Positions 1 to 8,571 of a stretch of 64,000 bases of DNA are shown here, piece after piece. Origin of the DNA: Colias croceus (lineage: Eukaryota > Arthropoda > Insecta > Lepidoptera > Pieridae); contig NC_059538.1 in assembly GCF_905220415.1 (NCBI RefSeq), forward strand, positions 1,116,001-1,180,000, written 5' to 3'. The notes beneath the pieces are model-generated. The model was not told where the DNA came from and made no database searches. It saw only the letters and a list, made by a program, of their open reading frames with translations. Both the position numbers and the translations under genes were made by a program. Numbering within the stretch: position 1 is the first letter of the stretch; each line of letters starts with the position of its first letter.

Positions 1-889
1 GTTTTGCGCATTGGCGTAAAAATCATATCATTCTCTCTATAGGTACTGTGATTCTCATACATGATCGATTGTGATAACATCATCTTATACACGACATATT
101 TACATGCAAGTTGGGTGAATTATTATCAAAGGTTCTTCTAATTAGGTTTTTGTTATCAATTTATTATTATTGGATTGTGTACCTATATTGTCATTGTATG
201 TCCATTTAGTAGATTGTAAGCATTGGTATTGTAAGTTTATAAGTTTAAGTAAGGTTTAAGTATTAGTTTTAATACCTATATGTATAAGAATTTTAGTTTG
301 TCAGTATCGCATTGGGTTAATCCTATAAAGGTAAATTGTGTGTTAATAAATAAATAAAAAATCACGCCGCGCTGGTGCGCGAGCATGTCACATAGATTAT
401 AATATTATTTTGGTATGTGATGTGATATCTACCAAACTGTCCGCATGGTGCATTACGGGCCAACCATCAGAGCCTACACTTCTGTTTTCAACAAAATATG
501 AGCTGATGATGCAATGGTTAAATAATGAACTATTGCATCAGTTTACGGAAGTTAAAGCGGCACGGCGGAACACAGTGGAGTTTAGTCGGTAGGTCCCTGC
601 ACTCAGCAGGGTGAGTCCGACATAACCCAGGGCTCTTTCCCCGAGTGCCCTGGGTATGCCTAAATGCATTCTCCACTATAAAAAAGAAAAAAAAGTCTTT
701 CAGTTATCTCAGGATAAATAAATTATGCTTAGTGGAAATCTAAAATTGGTCTCTTAATTCTTGTCATTATTCAATACCTAGTTACAGTTTATTTATATTT
801 ATCATGCCTGCTTAGAATAAAGAATAATATGTGTTGCATTTGTGCAATAATCACTATACGGGCATAAATAAAATAACATAAAATAAAAT
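1..889. other. Left-edge non-coding stretch
   Basis: AT-rich sequence with no gene that I can support. Positions 560-690 resemble the 3' tail of a lepidopteran non-LTR retrotransposon or derived SINE: a GC-rich stem-like stretch about a GTAGGTCCCTGC core, then CATTCTCCACTATAAAA and an A-rich tail. A 60-residue open frame at 410-592 has no recognisable domain. Confidence 0.4.
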
Positions 890-1561
890 ACAAAAATTTA
901 TTATAAACCATTTATTGTTCAATTAAATTTTACAGGCAGGCATTTTAATTTTAATACATTCTTCAAAAACTGCACCATGGTCAGCAGAAAATCTGTAAAC
1001 AAAGAAAATAGGTTAAAAACAATGCAATATATTCCAAACTTATACAACCAAACTCAAAGGAGGTTATAGTTCTGCAAGCTGAGTACGTAAAAAATACTTA
1101 TAATATTGCAGACGCATTTTTTTTTTTCAAATAGATGAATTCTTAAAACTTTGTGTACACCCCTAACAAGCAACTCGCCCAACTTTGCCACCCGCAAGTG
1201 AGCTATAGTTTAAGATTATGTTTACATAGACAATAAGCTCACATAAACAAAGCGTTATATGCCGACTGCGCGAAGCTAGAGAAGAAAACATGGATTTTAA
1301 AGAAAAATTTAGCAAACAATTTTTGACGTAATTTTGTTATTTAAGTATTTTTTACGTGATCAGTATATGCAAAACAACAAGTCCCTTCGCGCTTAGTATA
1401 CCCCATAATGGGACACCCTGTAAAAAAAAAGGTTATCTGTATGTTAAATTTGTCGTGAGCCTATATAACCAAGGTGGCGAGTTAGCGCACACGTCAGCAG
1501 TTTTGACCACTTCCATCTCGTCTGACTTACTGAGAATGCAACATAATGCTGCATCCATATA

Positions 1562-1617
1562 GGATCAGACGTTTTTTATTGTCTGTTTCTTAAGTTACGC
1601 GTCATCATATACTATAT
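1562..1617 (-). ncRNA. Possible short C/D-like element
   Basis: In the intron between exons H and the terminal exon, the minus strand has ATGATGA (1608-1614) followed 40 bases later by CTGA (about 1565-1568). The separation is shorter than usual for a C/D snoRNA. The D box is also more than 570 bases from the next 3' splice site, unlike all the others, so this may be chance. Confidence 0.2.
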
Positions 1618-1985
1618 GCGGACTTAGTATAACTTCAAGGTGATTCAATATAAACAGTCTAGTTGGATACAACATACGTATACACAGAGGACACAACAAC
1701 ATACATAGTTGGATCTATTTTATACTTTGAAGTTTTTCACTTACGATAAAAAAAATTACGGTACGGACTTAAACATTTGAGAAGAAATTTCTGAGCGTAA
1801 GTTTGAAAAATATGTTAAATGAATCATTTAAAATAAGAAATTAAAAAAAATTAAAATATTACCTTAGATTTATATGAATACATAATGTTTTTATGTCTGC
1901 TGCTCGAGTAGGATGAGTCTGCAAAAAAAAATATAACAGTTTAAATATTGTTCATAAATTGGTTTATAACAAAATTTTTACCAAC

Positions 1986-2067
1986 AGAATCAGACGCGTA
2001 AGGTGGTCAACATGGTTTTATGGGTTCTCTCTGGTGAGGGAGACCTGAAGGTCTGGTCATCATTTTA
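1986..2067 (-). ncRNA. Box C/D snoRNA, family 1, copy 1
   Basis: C box ATGATGA at 2057-2063 and D box CTGA at 1990-1993, read on the minus strand, in the intron between exons G and H. The D box lies 72 bases before the exon H acceptor. The segment before the D box ends ACCACCTTACGCGT and would be the guide. Just after the C box there is a self-complementary AGACCTTCAGGTCT hairpin. Nearly identical to the copies at 2393-2474 and 4609-4690. I do not recognise its RNA target. Confidence 0.75.
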
Positions 2068-2392
2068 CCCTTGAATGATAGTAGTTATTTTAATATGGTC
2101 ATTAATTATATCTATATGAAAATTATGTGAAATTGATACAGAAATTGACAAAAAGTACTTTTTTATAATTTAGAAACTAAAGAGACAAGTTGTGTTTATT
2201 TATACTTGAAAAGTATGATTATGAATGTTATAGTAATATTAATTTATAATATTTACCTATAGTAATAATCAGTTCTTTACATCTCAAAAGTAGGTACATC
2301 ACATATTGTCATTTGCATTCTCATCTGAAAATAAAAATAAATATGTAGTAAAATTTTCAAAATAAATCGAACGTTACTACATATTTATAAAT

Positions 2393-2474
2393 CTAATCAG
2401 ACGCGTTAGGTGGTCAACATGGTTTTATGGGTTCGCTCTGGTGAGGGAGACCTGAAGGTCTGGTCATCATTTTA
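2393..2474 (-). ncRNA. Box C/D snoRNA, family 1, copy 2
   Basis: C box at 2464-2470 and D box at 2397-2400 on the minus strand, in the intron between exons F2 and G. The D box is 73 bases upstream of the exon G acceptor. Its pre-D guide ends ACCACCTAACGCGT, differing by one base from copy 1. The LTR element at 2602-4470 has inserted in the same intron, upstream of this snoRNA. Confidence 0.77.
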
Positions 2475-2601
2475 GAAGTTCTGACTAAAAAGTTAAAATG
2501 TGTAACACTATTTCACGGGCATCAGACAACGTACGAGAGAAATTTAATGTCTTTTTTTCTACGGTAGATAAATTATTATAGTCGTAAATCTTAAAATATA
2601 T

Positions 2602-2838
2602 TGTTATAAATTAATTCCCAACTGGCAACCCGAACCGAGTGGGTGTTTATAAAAATGAGTTGAACAGCGGATTTGACACACTTTCCGTTAGGCTCTCGGA
2701 CGTAACGGTCGTTATTGTTGTGCTTAGTTGTGTTAATAATTATTTTGAGTCGATTATTATTTGATTGTTGAAAGTAGACATATAAAGTCATTTTGTAAGG
2801 AATAAGACCTTTCTAAGTCGAACTTAAAATCGTTAAGA
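2602..2838. repeat. LTR copy 1
   Basis: 237 bp; partner at 4234-4470 is the same length with only a few substitutions towards its end (for example around the CCTTTCTA motif), which suggests a young insertion. Confidence 0.8.
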
Positions 2839-3316
2839 TCAGAATTGGGATTGCCACGCGTTTTAGACCGTTTGCCATCTAAATTTAGTGCTTATTAGTT
2901 GTTGTTCAGTTCAGTTGTTCAGTGTTGAAAGAACATTATCTCAACCGTAGCGTAATAACGTCCGTTGCGTCCTGTGAGCGGGTGTCATTAAGTACCTTGG
3001 GGTTATTGATTAGTCATGGTCAGGTTAGGCCGAGTCGGGGAAGCAAAGTTGTTAAGAAAATAACTAGTTGCTATGATGATAACAGGTCTTACGGGACAGT
3101 TCTCAACATGCTACGTGTTGAAGGAGGCAACAAGGGTTCCCAGTGGTTCGATGTGCTGTGCGCTGGCAATGGCACGTGCGCTGCACATCCACTGCACCGC
3201 TGCAGTTGCTGACAACGGGCTTCCGGGCTGCTTGCAACCAATCTACGGCGCCGGGATGCCTGCGCGAACGAGAATCGACGGTAGCCACTCACCGCTGCTG
3301 TCGAAGACTTTGTGTT

Positions 3317-3845
3317 TGTGGTGCTATTGTTTATAGACCACTTAGAGAACATACGAGGGTATGGGTCTCTTCGTTTTGAAAGCTTGTGGTGCTATTGTTT
3401 ATAGACCACTTAGAGAACATACGAGGGTATGGGTCTCTCCGTTTTGAAAGCTTGTGGTGCTATTGTTTATAGACCACTTAGAGAACATACGAGGGTATGG
3501 GTCTCTCCGTTTTGAAAGCTTGTGGTGCTATTGTTTATAGACCACTGAGAACATACGAAGGTATGGGTCTCTCTGTTTTGAAAGTTTGTGGTGCTATTGT
3601 TTATAGACCACTAGAGAACATACGAAGGTATGGGTCTCTCTGTTTTGAAAGTTTGTGGTGCTATTGTTTATAGACCACTAGAGGACATACATAGGTATGG
3701 GTCTCTGTTTTGAAAGTTGCTATTGTTTATAGACCACTAGAGAACGTACAAAAGGTATGGGTCTCTCTGTTTTAAATTTTTGTGGTGCTAATGTGTTTAG
3801 GCCACTTAGAGAACATGCAAAATGTATGGGTCTCTGTTTTTTTAC
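3317..3845. repeat. 68-bp tandem array inside the LTR element
   Basis: About eight tandem units starting GTGGTGCTATTG and containing TATAGACCAC and GTATGGGTCTCT. Unit length is about 68 bp. The first three units are nearly identical and the later ones diverge progressively and shorten. Confidence 0.85.
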
Positions 3846-4233
3846 AGGTTGTCGCTTATGAGAGCACTTGGAGCCACTGTCGTTACGACGGTGTATTACA
3901 TTTTGAGTTTTATCTATATTCGTGTTAAGTCTGAAGGTATCTAATTCTGTAATAAGTATTTGCTTTTTAATACACCTTGTTTATGGCCGCTTGAGTGCAC
4001 GCTTGCGTCCATGGCACTGGTAATGGTAAAATAGAGATGAACGTCATTTTTCGTTCCCCTGCATAAGATATACGCTTCAGGCTATAACGCGAAACTAGGT
4101 TGATCGCTAACAATTTTCCTTTGTTTCTGAGACAGCGCTAAGACGATGATGATGATGATGACGATGGATGGATCTGATGCTAGTGGTGGAAGTCATGCTG
4201 CGGTCGAGGACGCCGCACTGTCAGGAACGGCCG

Positions 4234-4470
4234 TGTTATAAATTAATTCCCAACTGGCAACCCGAACCGAGTGGGTGTTTATAAAAATGAGTTGAACAGC
4301 GGATTTGACACACTTTCCGTTAGGCTCTCGGACGTAACGGTCGTTATTGTTGTGCTTAGTTGTGTTAATAATTATTTTGAGTCGATTATTATTTGATTGT
4401 TGAAAGTAGACATATAAAGTCATTTTGTAAGGAATAAGACCTTTCTAGGTTGAATTTAAAATCGTTAAGA
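4234..4470. repeat. LTR copy 2
   Basis: Second 237-bp terminal repeat of the element, followed directly by ATATAT matching the bases in front of copy 1. Confidence 0.8.
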
Positions 4471-4608
4471 ATATATTTATTAGACAAAATTTATTCACCT
4501 TAAGCCTGGACATTATCTTCTAAAACTGTAGCCTGTGAGAATCCTGTGAAATAATTTTACTATTTAGTAAAAATAAATACATAGCTTTTTAATAAGATTC
4601 AAATATGT

Positions 4609-4690
4609 GTAATCAGACGCGTTAGGTGGTCAACATGGTTTTATGGGTTCTCTCTGGTGAGGGAGACCTGAAGGTCTAGTCATCATTTTA
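4609..4690 (-). ncRNA. Box C/D snoRNA, family 1, copy 3
   Basis: C box ATGATGA at 4680-4686 and D box CTGA at 4613-4616 on the minus strand, in the intron between exons F and F2; the D box is 70 bases from the F2 acceptor. Same pre-D guide ACCACCTAACGCGT as copy 2. Confidence 0.77.
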
Positions 4691-4886
4691 ATATTAATAT
4701 TTTTAACATATTCGTACTATATTATATCCAAAATAAACATATAACAACAAGGTAATAAATTATTATAAACCTTACCATATTTGATTTATCTGGCTGTGTC
4801 ATTCAGCGTATCTCTCCCTAAAACAAAGAAATAAATTATTGTAGTAATACAGATGTAACAGCTCGACAAAATATAGTAAATTCAAA

Positions 4887-4955
4887 TAAATCAGTGAGGA
4901 TAGTTATGTTAACAGCATTATGTGTCAGATGTCCCTATCTAAGATCATCATTTAA
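4887..4955 (-). ncRNA. Box C/D snoRNA, family 2, copy 1 (28S guide candidate)
   Basis: C box at 4945-4951, D' box CTGA at 4925-4928 and D box at 4891-4894 (minus strand), in the E-F intron, D box 74 bases from the acceptor. The segment before D' contains TAGATAGGGACAT. This is complementary to the conserved 28S stretch AUGUCCCUAUCUA as I recall it, placing the modified base at the first C. That would make it a functional counterpart of yeast snR76, but position numbers were not verified. Confidence 0.8.
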
Positions 4956-5130
4956 GAACCAATTTCTTTTATTATTTTGATATTAATATTATTAACAACA
5001 AAAAGCCTTTTTTCTACTCACTTTCTCATATTCCATTATCATCTTTGAAGTGTTGTCAACATATCTGTAAAGAAAAAACACATGAGAAATCACTTTAATT
5101 ATGAAATAATTGTAGGTACAATTTTAATTA

Positions 5131-5199
5131 AAAATCAGTGAGGATAGTTATGTTAACAGCATTATATGTCAGATGTCCCTATCTAAGATCATCATTTTA
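5131..5199 (-). ncRNA. Box C/D snoRNA, family 2, copy 2 (28S guide candidate)
   Basis: C box at 5189-5195, D box at 5135-5138 and D' within 5169-5172 (minus strand), in the D-E intron, D box 71 bases from the acceptor. It differs from copy 1 by about one base, with the same D' guide TAGATAGGGACAT. Confidence 0.8.
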
Positions 5200-5442
5200 T
5201 TGTTACTTTATATGTATTTTTATTTTTATAAAAAGAATGTCATTTCATAGGTAAGAGAGATTGGTAACAAAAGAGCAATTATTCACAAATCAGGGAATAA
5301 GAAAGTAACAAATATTTACCTGTTACATGTGCCTCGCCGTGCATTTTCAACTAGTGTCAATGAACAGCAACTGTAATAAAAAAAACACGTCTTTAATTAC
5401 ACATTGTTCTTTCAGACAATACAAATAATGTGTGATTGATAT

Positions 5443-5522
5443 ATTATCAGATAGGAGCGAGAGCGAGACAATAAATGGTATACATCAATTGTACTCAGAT
5501 GAACTATGAAATCATCATTTAA
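5443..5522 (-). ncRNA. Box C/D snoRNA, SNORD80/snR60-like, copy 3
   Basis: C box at 5512-5518, D' at 5495-5498, D at 5447-5450 (minus strand), in the C2-D intron, D box 77 bases from the acceptor. The D' guide (CATAGTTCAT) still fits the 28S segment GUGAACUAUG. The guide before D keeps GCTCCTAT but has changed further upstream compared with copies 1 and 2, so its second target match is weakened. Confidence 0.75.
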
Positions 5523-6078
5523 TATTGCACAATGGACAAAAATGTTTAGATATAATTTTTGAAGTAATTTAAATTATTTCAAATGTTTAATTAATATGTA
5601 AGGAAAAACAATGTTTAATTAATATGTACATATAACAAAATACCATTATTTCAGAGGTTTCTGGTACAATAATCGTTTTCGGTATGAAATACCCAGAACA
5701 ACATTATACTACAACACTTCGAATTATGGTACATGTTGACAAAGTATTTCAGAATAAAATATGTACTTGTAAAGCTATTCTGTATGTGTGTGTGTATCAA
5801 GACAGTGTTGTGCAAAATTCTCAGTCTGGTTCTGAATCAGACCCAAGACAATGTCTGGTCCAACATCAGGCCAAGACACTATAATATATCAAATACTTCA
5901 TCTACCTATATTAGCATGCAATAAAATATAAATAGTAAAAGTGATACTCACAATAAATAGAAGCGAACAATTTTTCAAAGTCCATTGCATTCTTGGCAGC
6001 TATGCTTACATATCTGCAAAGGAGTAACTTTTATTAGTTTTTAATTACAGTACGAAATAATTAAAATATTATTTAGTT

Positions 6079-6153
6079 AGCATCAGATAGGAGCGAAAGA
6101 CATAAAGTGATATACATCAAAGTAATCAGCTGAACTATGAAGTCATCATTAAA
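6079..6153 (-). ncRNA. Box C/D snoRNA, SNORD80/snR60-like, copy 2
   Basis: C box at 6143-6149, D' at 6126-6129, D at 6083-6086 (minus strand), in the B2-C2 intron, D box 70 bases from the acceptor. The D' guide CATAGTTCAG complements 28S UGAACUAUG. The D guide TGTCTTTCGCTCCTAT complements 28S AUAGGGGCGAAAGAC with one G-U pair. The predicted modified bases are an A and a G. Human SNORD80 and yeast snR60 are known to guide exactly such an A/G pair in these two 28S segments. Confidence 0.83.
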
Positions 6154-6420
6154 AAACTAAAAAAAAATAAGTACCAATTTTTGCAACAAAAACTATACTA
6201 TATAGTACATAATATTATTAGACATAGTTGTAAATGAATACAATACAAAAAAATCAACAGATTAAAAATATTTTTTTTTCTACTACATATTTACTTTTAC
6301 TATGACTATTATAAAATTAAGTTTATATTTACCTTGTATCCACATAAATGTGAAGATTATCTGTAACCAAAGAAAAACAGTAATCAAATACTTGCTCAAT
6401 TTGAAAAGTCACAATATTGA

Positions 6421-6800
6421 ATATAAATTTTTGGTTTTATGGCATTCAAATGCTTTATAAATAATTTTTTCTATTCTTTAAAATAGTATTTGATTACTGT
6501 TTTTCTTTGTTTATCCGGGGCGAATGCCTGACCAACTCAGCCACTCGTGACCCGCCAGAGCAATCGAATTTATTCTATTATTTCAGTTTTATGTGTCTTA
6601 AGGGACACACCGCGCGCCATCTATTGAGATGATTAACAACCATCTCAACCAATATGAAGCACTTTTCAGAGAATACAATATTGTAACGATGGATCACGAC
6701 CTTTTTAGTTGAATTTATATTTTTGGTTTTATGGCATTCAAATGCTTTATAAATATAAATTTATAAAGAATAGAAAAAATTCTATTCTTTCTATTCTTTA
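6421..6800 (-). mobile_element. SINE fragments in the A2-B2 intron
   Basis: Pieces of the same tRNA-derived SINE seen at 11981-12186 (TTTTGGTTTTATGGCATTC tail at about 6430 and 6718; CTCAGCCACTCGTGACCCGC head at about 6537). They occupy the place where the duplicated A-B intron should carry a copy of the family 4 snoRNA, which is missing here. An inverted repeat pairs 6365-6392 with 6483-6512. Confidence 0.6.
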
Positions 6801-6955
6801 TAAGTAGTTATTTTTTAGTTAATATCATATAATTTATAATTACCATGTCAATATCAAACAGCATTTCCATGTCAGAGTTCATTCAGTACCTGTAGAAGAA
6901 AGAATTTATTACAAACTATGGAAAATAATTATTTGTTTGTACCTATTCTTTAATA

Positions 6956-7024
6956 ATATTCAGCTAGAGCTAATATACATGCAAATCATTATTATTTCAA
7001 TGGTTAGCACTTCTCATCATAATA
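6956..7024 (-). ncRNA. Box C/D snoRNA, family 3, copy 2 (18S guide candidate)
   Basis: C box at 7014-7020, D box at 6960-6963 (minus strand), in the C1-A2 intron, D box 71 bases from the A2 acceptor. The guide before D ends TATTAGCTCTAG, complementary to the conserved 18S stretch CUAGAGCUAAUA. The fifth base from the D box pairs with an A. From memory this corresponds to human 18S Am159 (SNORD45 family; yeast snR51 position). Confidence 0.78.
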
Positions 7025-7066
7025 TATCACGATTTATTTTAATTTAATAAAGAAAAAATTTCTTTA

Positions 7067-7143
7067 AATATCAGATTTCAGGTCAACATGGTTTTATGGA
7101 TTCTCTCTGGTGTGGGAGACCTGAAGGTCTTGTCATCATTTCA
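7067..7143 (-). pseudogene. Decayed family 1 snoRNA copy
   Basis: Retains the C box (7133-7139) and a D box (7071-7074) but has lost the ACCTAACGCG part of the guide. Together with its flank up to about 7260 it matches 1990-2190, so it arrived by segmental duplication of the copy 1 neighbourhood. It shares its intron with the intact family 3 snoRNA at 6956-7024. Confidence 0.65.
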
Positions 7144-7334
7144 TGCTTCAATGATAGTAGTTATTTTAATATGGTCATTAATTTGTATAACTATCTATAT
7201 GAACATTAATTATGTCAAATTGATACATAAATTGACAAAAAGTACTTGTTCATAATTTAGAAACTAAAGTCTCTTCTTCGTTCAGGCATAACAAAGTCCC
7301 ATATCGCATACTTTGTCTACGTATATTAGCATTC

Positions 7335-7578
7335 AATCCATACTAATATTATAAATGCGAAAGTAACTCTTGTCTGTCTGTCTGTCTGTTACTCAATCAC
7401 ACCTAACTACTAAACCAATTTTCATGAAATTTGCTATGGAGATATTTTGATACCCGAGAAAGGACATAGGTTACTTTTTATCCCGGGAAAATGACGCAAT
7501 CCCGGCAATCCCACGGGAACGGGCACTATGCGGGTTTTTCTTTGACTGCGCGGGCGAAGCCGCGGGCGGAGACCTAGT
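7335..7578 (+). mobile_element. Lep1-type Helitron
   Basis: Begins CATACTAATATTATAAATGC, contains the CTGTCTGT run, and ends in a GC-rich hairpin (GCGGGCGAAGCCGC) followed by CTAGT, the expected 3' end of non-autonomous lepidopteran Helitrons. Lies in the C1-A2 intron beside exon C1. Confidence 0.75.
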
Positions 7579-7734
7579 AAAATATAAATAGTCAAATTGA
7601 TACTCACAATAAATAGAAGCGAACAATTTTTCAAAGTCCATTGCATTCTTGGCAGCTGCGCTTCAATATCTGTAAAAAAATAACTTATATTAGTTTTAGG
7701 TTATTGAAGTAGATAATTTAATTATTATTTAGAT

Positions 7735-7809
7735 CGCATCAGATAGGAGCGAAAGACATAAAGTGATATACATCAAAGTAATCAGCTGAACTATGAAGTC
7801 ATCATTAAA
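7735..7809 (-). ncRNA. Box C/D snoRNA, SNORD80/snR60-like, copy 1
   Basis: C box at 7799-7805, D' about 7782-7785, D at 7739-7742 (minus strand), in the B1-C1 intron, D box 70 bases from the acceptor. Virtually identical to the copy at 6079-6153, including both 28S-complementary guides. Confidence 0.83.
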
Positions 7810-8071
7810 AAAACTGAAAAGAATAAGTACCAATTTTTTTTAAAAATACTATAGTATGTACTTATTTAGTTATAAAATTAAAAATGTTACAAAGAAATCA
7901 ACTGTTTAAAAATACAATTTTCTTCTACTACATATTTACTTTTACTATGACTCTTATAAAATTTAGTGTATATTTACCTTGTATCCACATAAATGTGAAG
8001 ATCATCTGTAACCAAAGAAAAACAATAATTAAATGCTGCTCAATTTGAAAAGTCACAATATTCTTTTATAA

Positions 8072-8297
8072 GGTTTCAGATCGCTTTTATTTTGTGTATC
8101 CATCACATCTCACAACTGGTGTCCCTACTCTAAGAAAAAGTATGAAAATTAAAGAATTACTAAATAAATTACAAGTTAAAGTTACACCAAGTTACCAAAC
8201 AATAATTTAAGTTATTCTTAAGTCCCTATTCTAAGTGATTTTCACCTGTTGCAAGACAACTGAAGGTTTTCAGATGCACTGCAATATCATCATTATA
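8072..8297 (-). ncRNA. Split or enlarged C/D snoRNA, family 4
   Basis: In the A1-B1 intron the minus strand has a C box (8287-8293) and D' CTGA (8270-8273). The only D box at the right distance from the acceptor (71 bases) is at 8076-8079, giving about 220 bases in all. The motif CTTAGAxTAGGGAC occurs twice, near 8222-8236 and 8125-8139. This suggests that about 100 bases were inserted or duplicated inside an original snoRNA of roughly 120 bases. It may be non-functional; no target recognised. Confidence 0.45.
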
Positions 8298-8571
8298 ATT
8301 TAATATTATAATATAAAGGGCTGATTTTTCAATCCTTGGTTAAAACGTATTCGTAGAATAACGTATTAAACTACCATTTGTGAAATGTTATCTAATTGCC
8401 AGCATTTGACAGTTTATAGGTGACATTTTAATATTATCGAGTAATACTTTATTGGATGGGTAAGTTCAAGAATTGAAAAATCGGCCCTTAAACAATTTAT
8501 AAATTTATCTTTTACACTATATTATAAAATTCTTACCATGTCAAAATCAAACAGCATTTCCATGTCAGCGT

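Larger units (their letters stand above)
2602..4470. mobile_element. Non-coding LTR retrotransposon (TRIM/LARD-like)
   Basis: Two almost identical 237-bp direct repeats (2602-2838 and 4234-4470) begin TGTTATAAATTA and enclose 1395 bp. The host sequence ATATAT occurs immediately before the first and immediately after the second, which fits a target-site duplication. The interior has no gag, protease, reverse transcriptase or integrase reading frame, so the element is non-autonomous. The interior includes a 68-bp tandem array (3317-3845). I could not identify a convincing primer-binding site or polypurine tract, so the superfamily is unknown. It sits in the F2-G intron of the snoRNA host. Confidence 0.8.

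Noticed and set aside
2922..3379. Overlapping open frames of 61-96 residues inside the LTR element
   Set aside because: No resemblance to retroviral-type proteins and several frames overlap on both strands, as expected for GC-rich non-coding sequence.
2591..4423. Two similar minus-strand open frames (66 and 76 residues)
   Set aside because: They are the same LTR sequence read twice, not genes.
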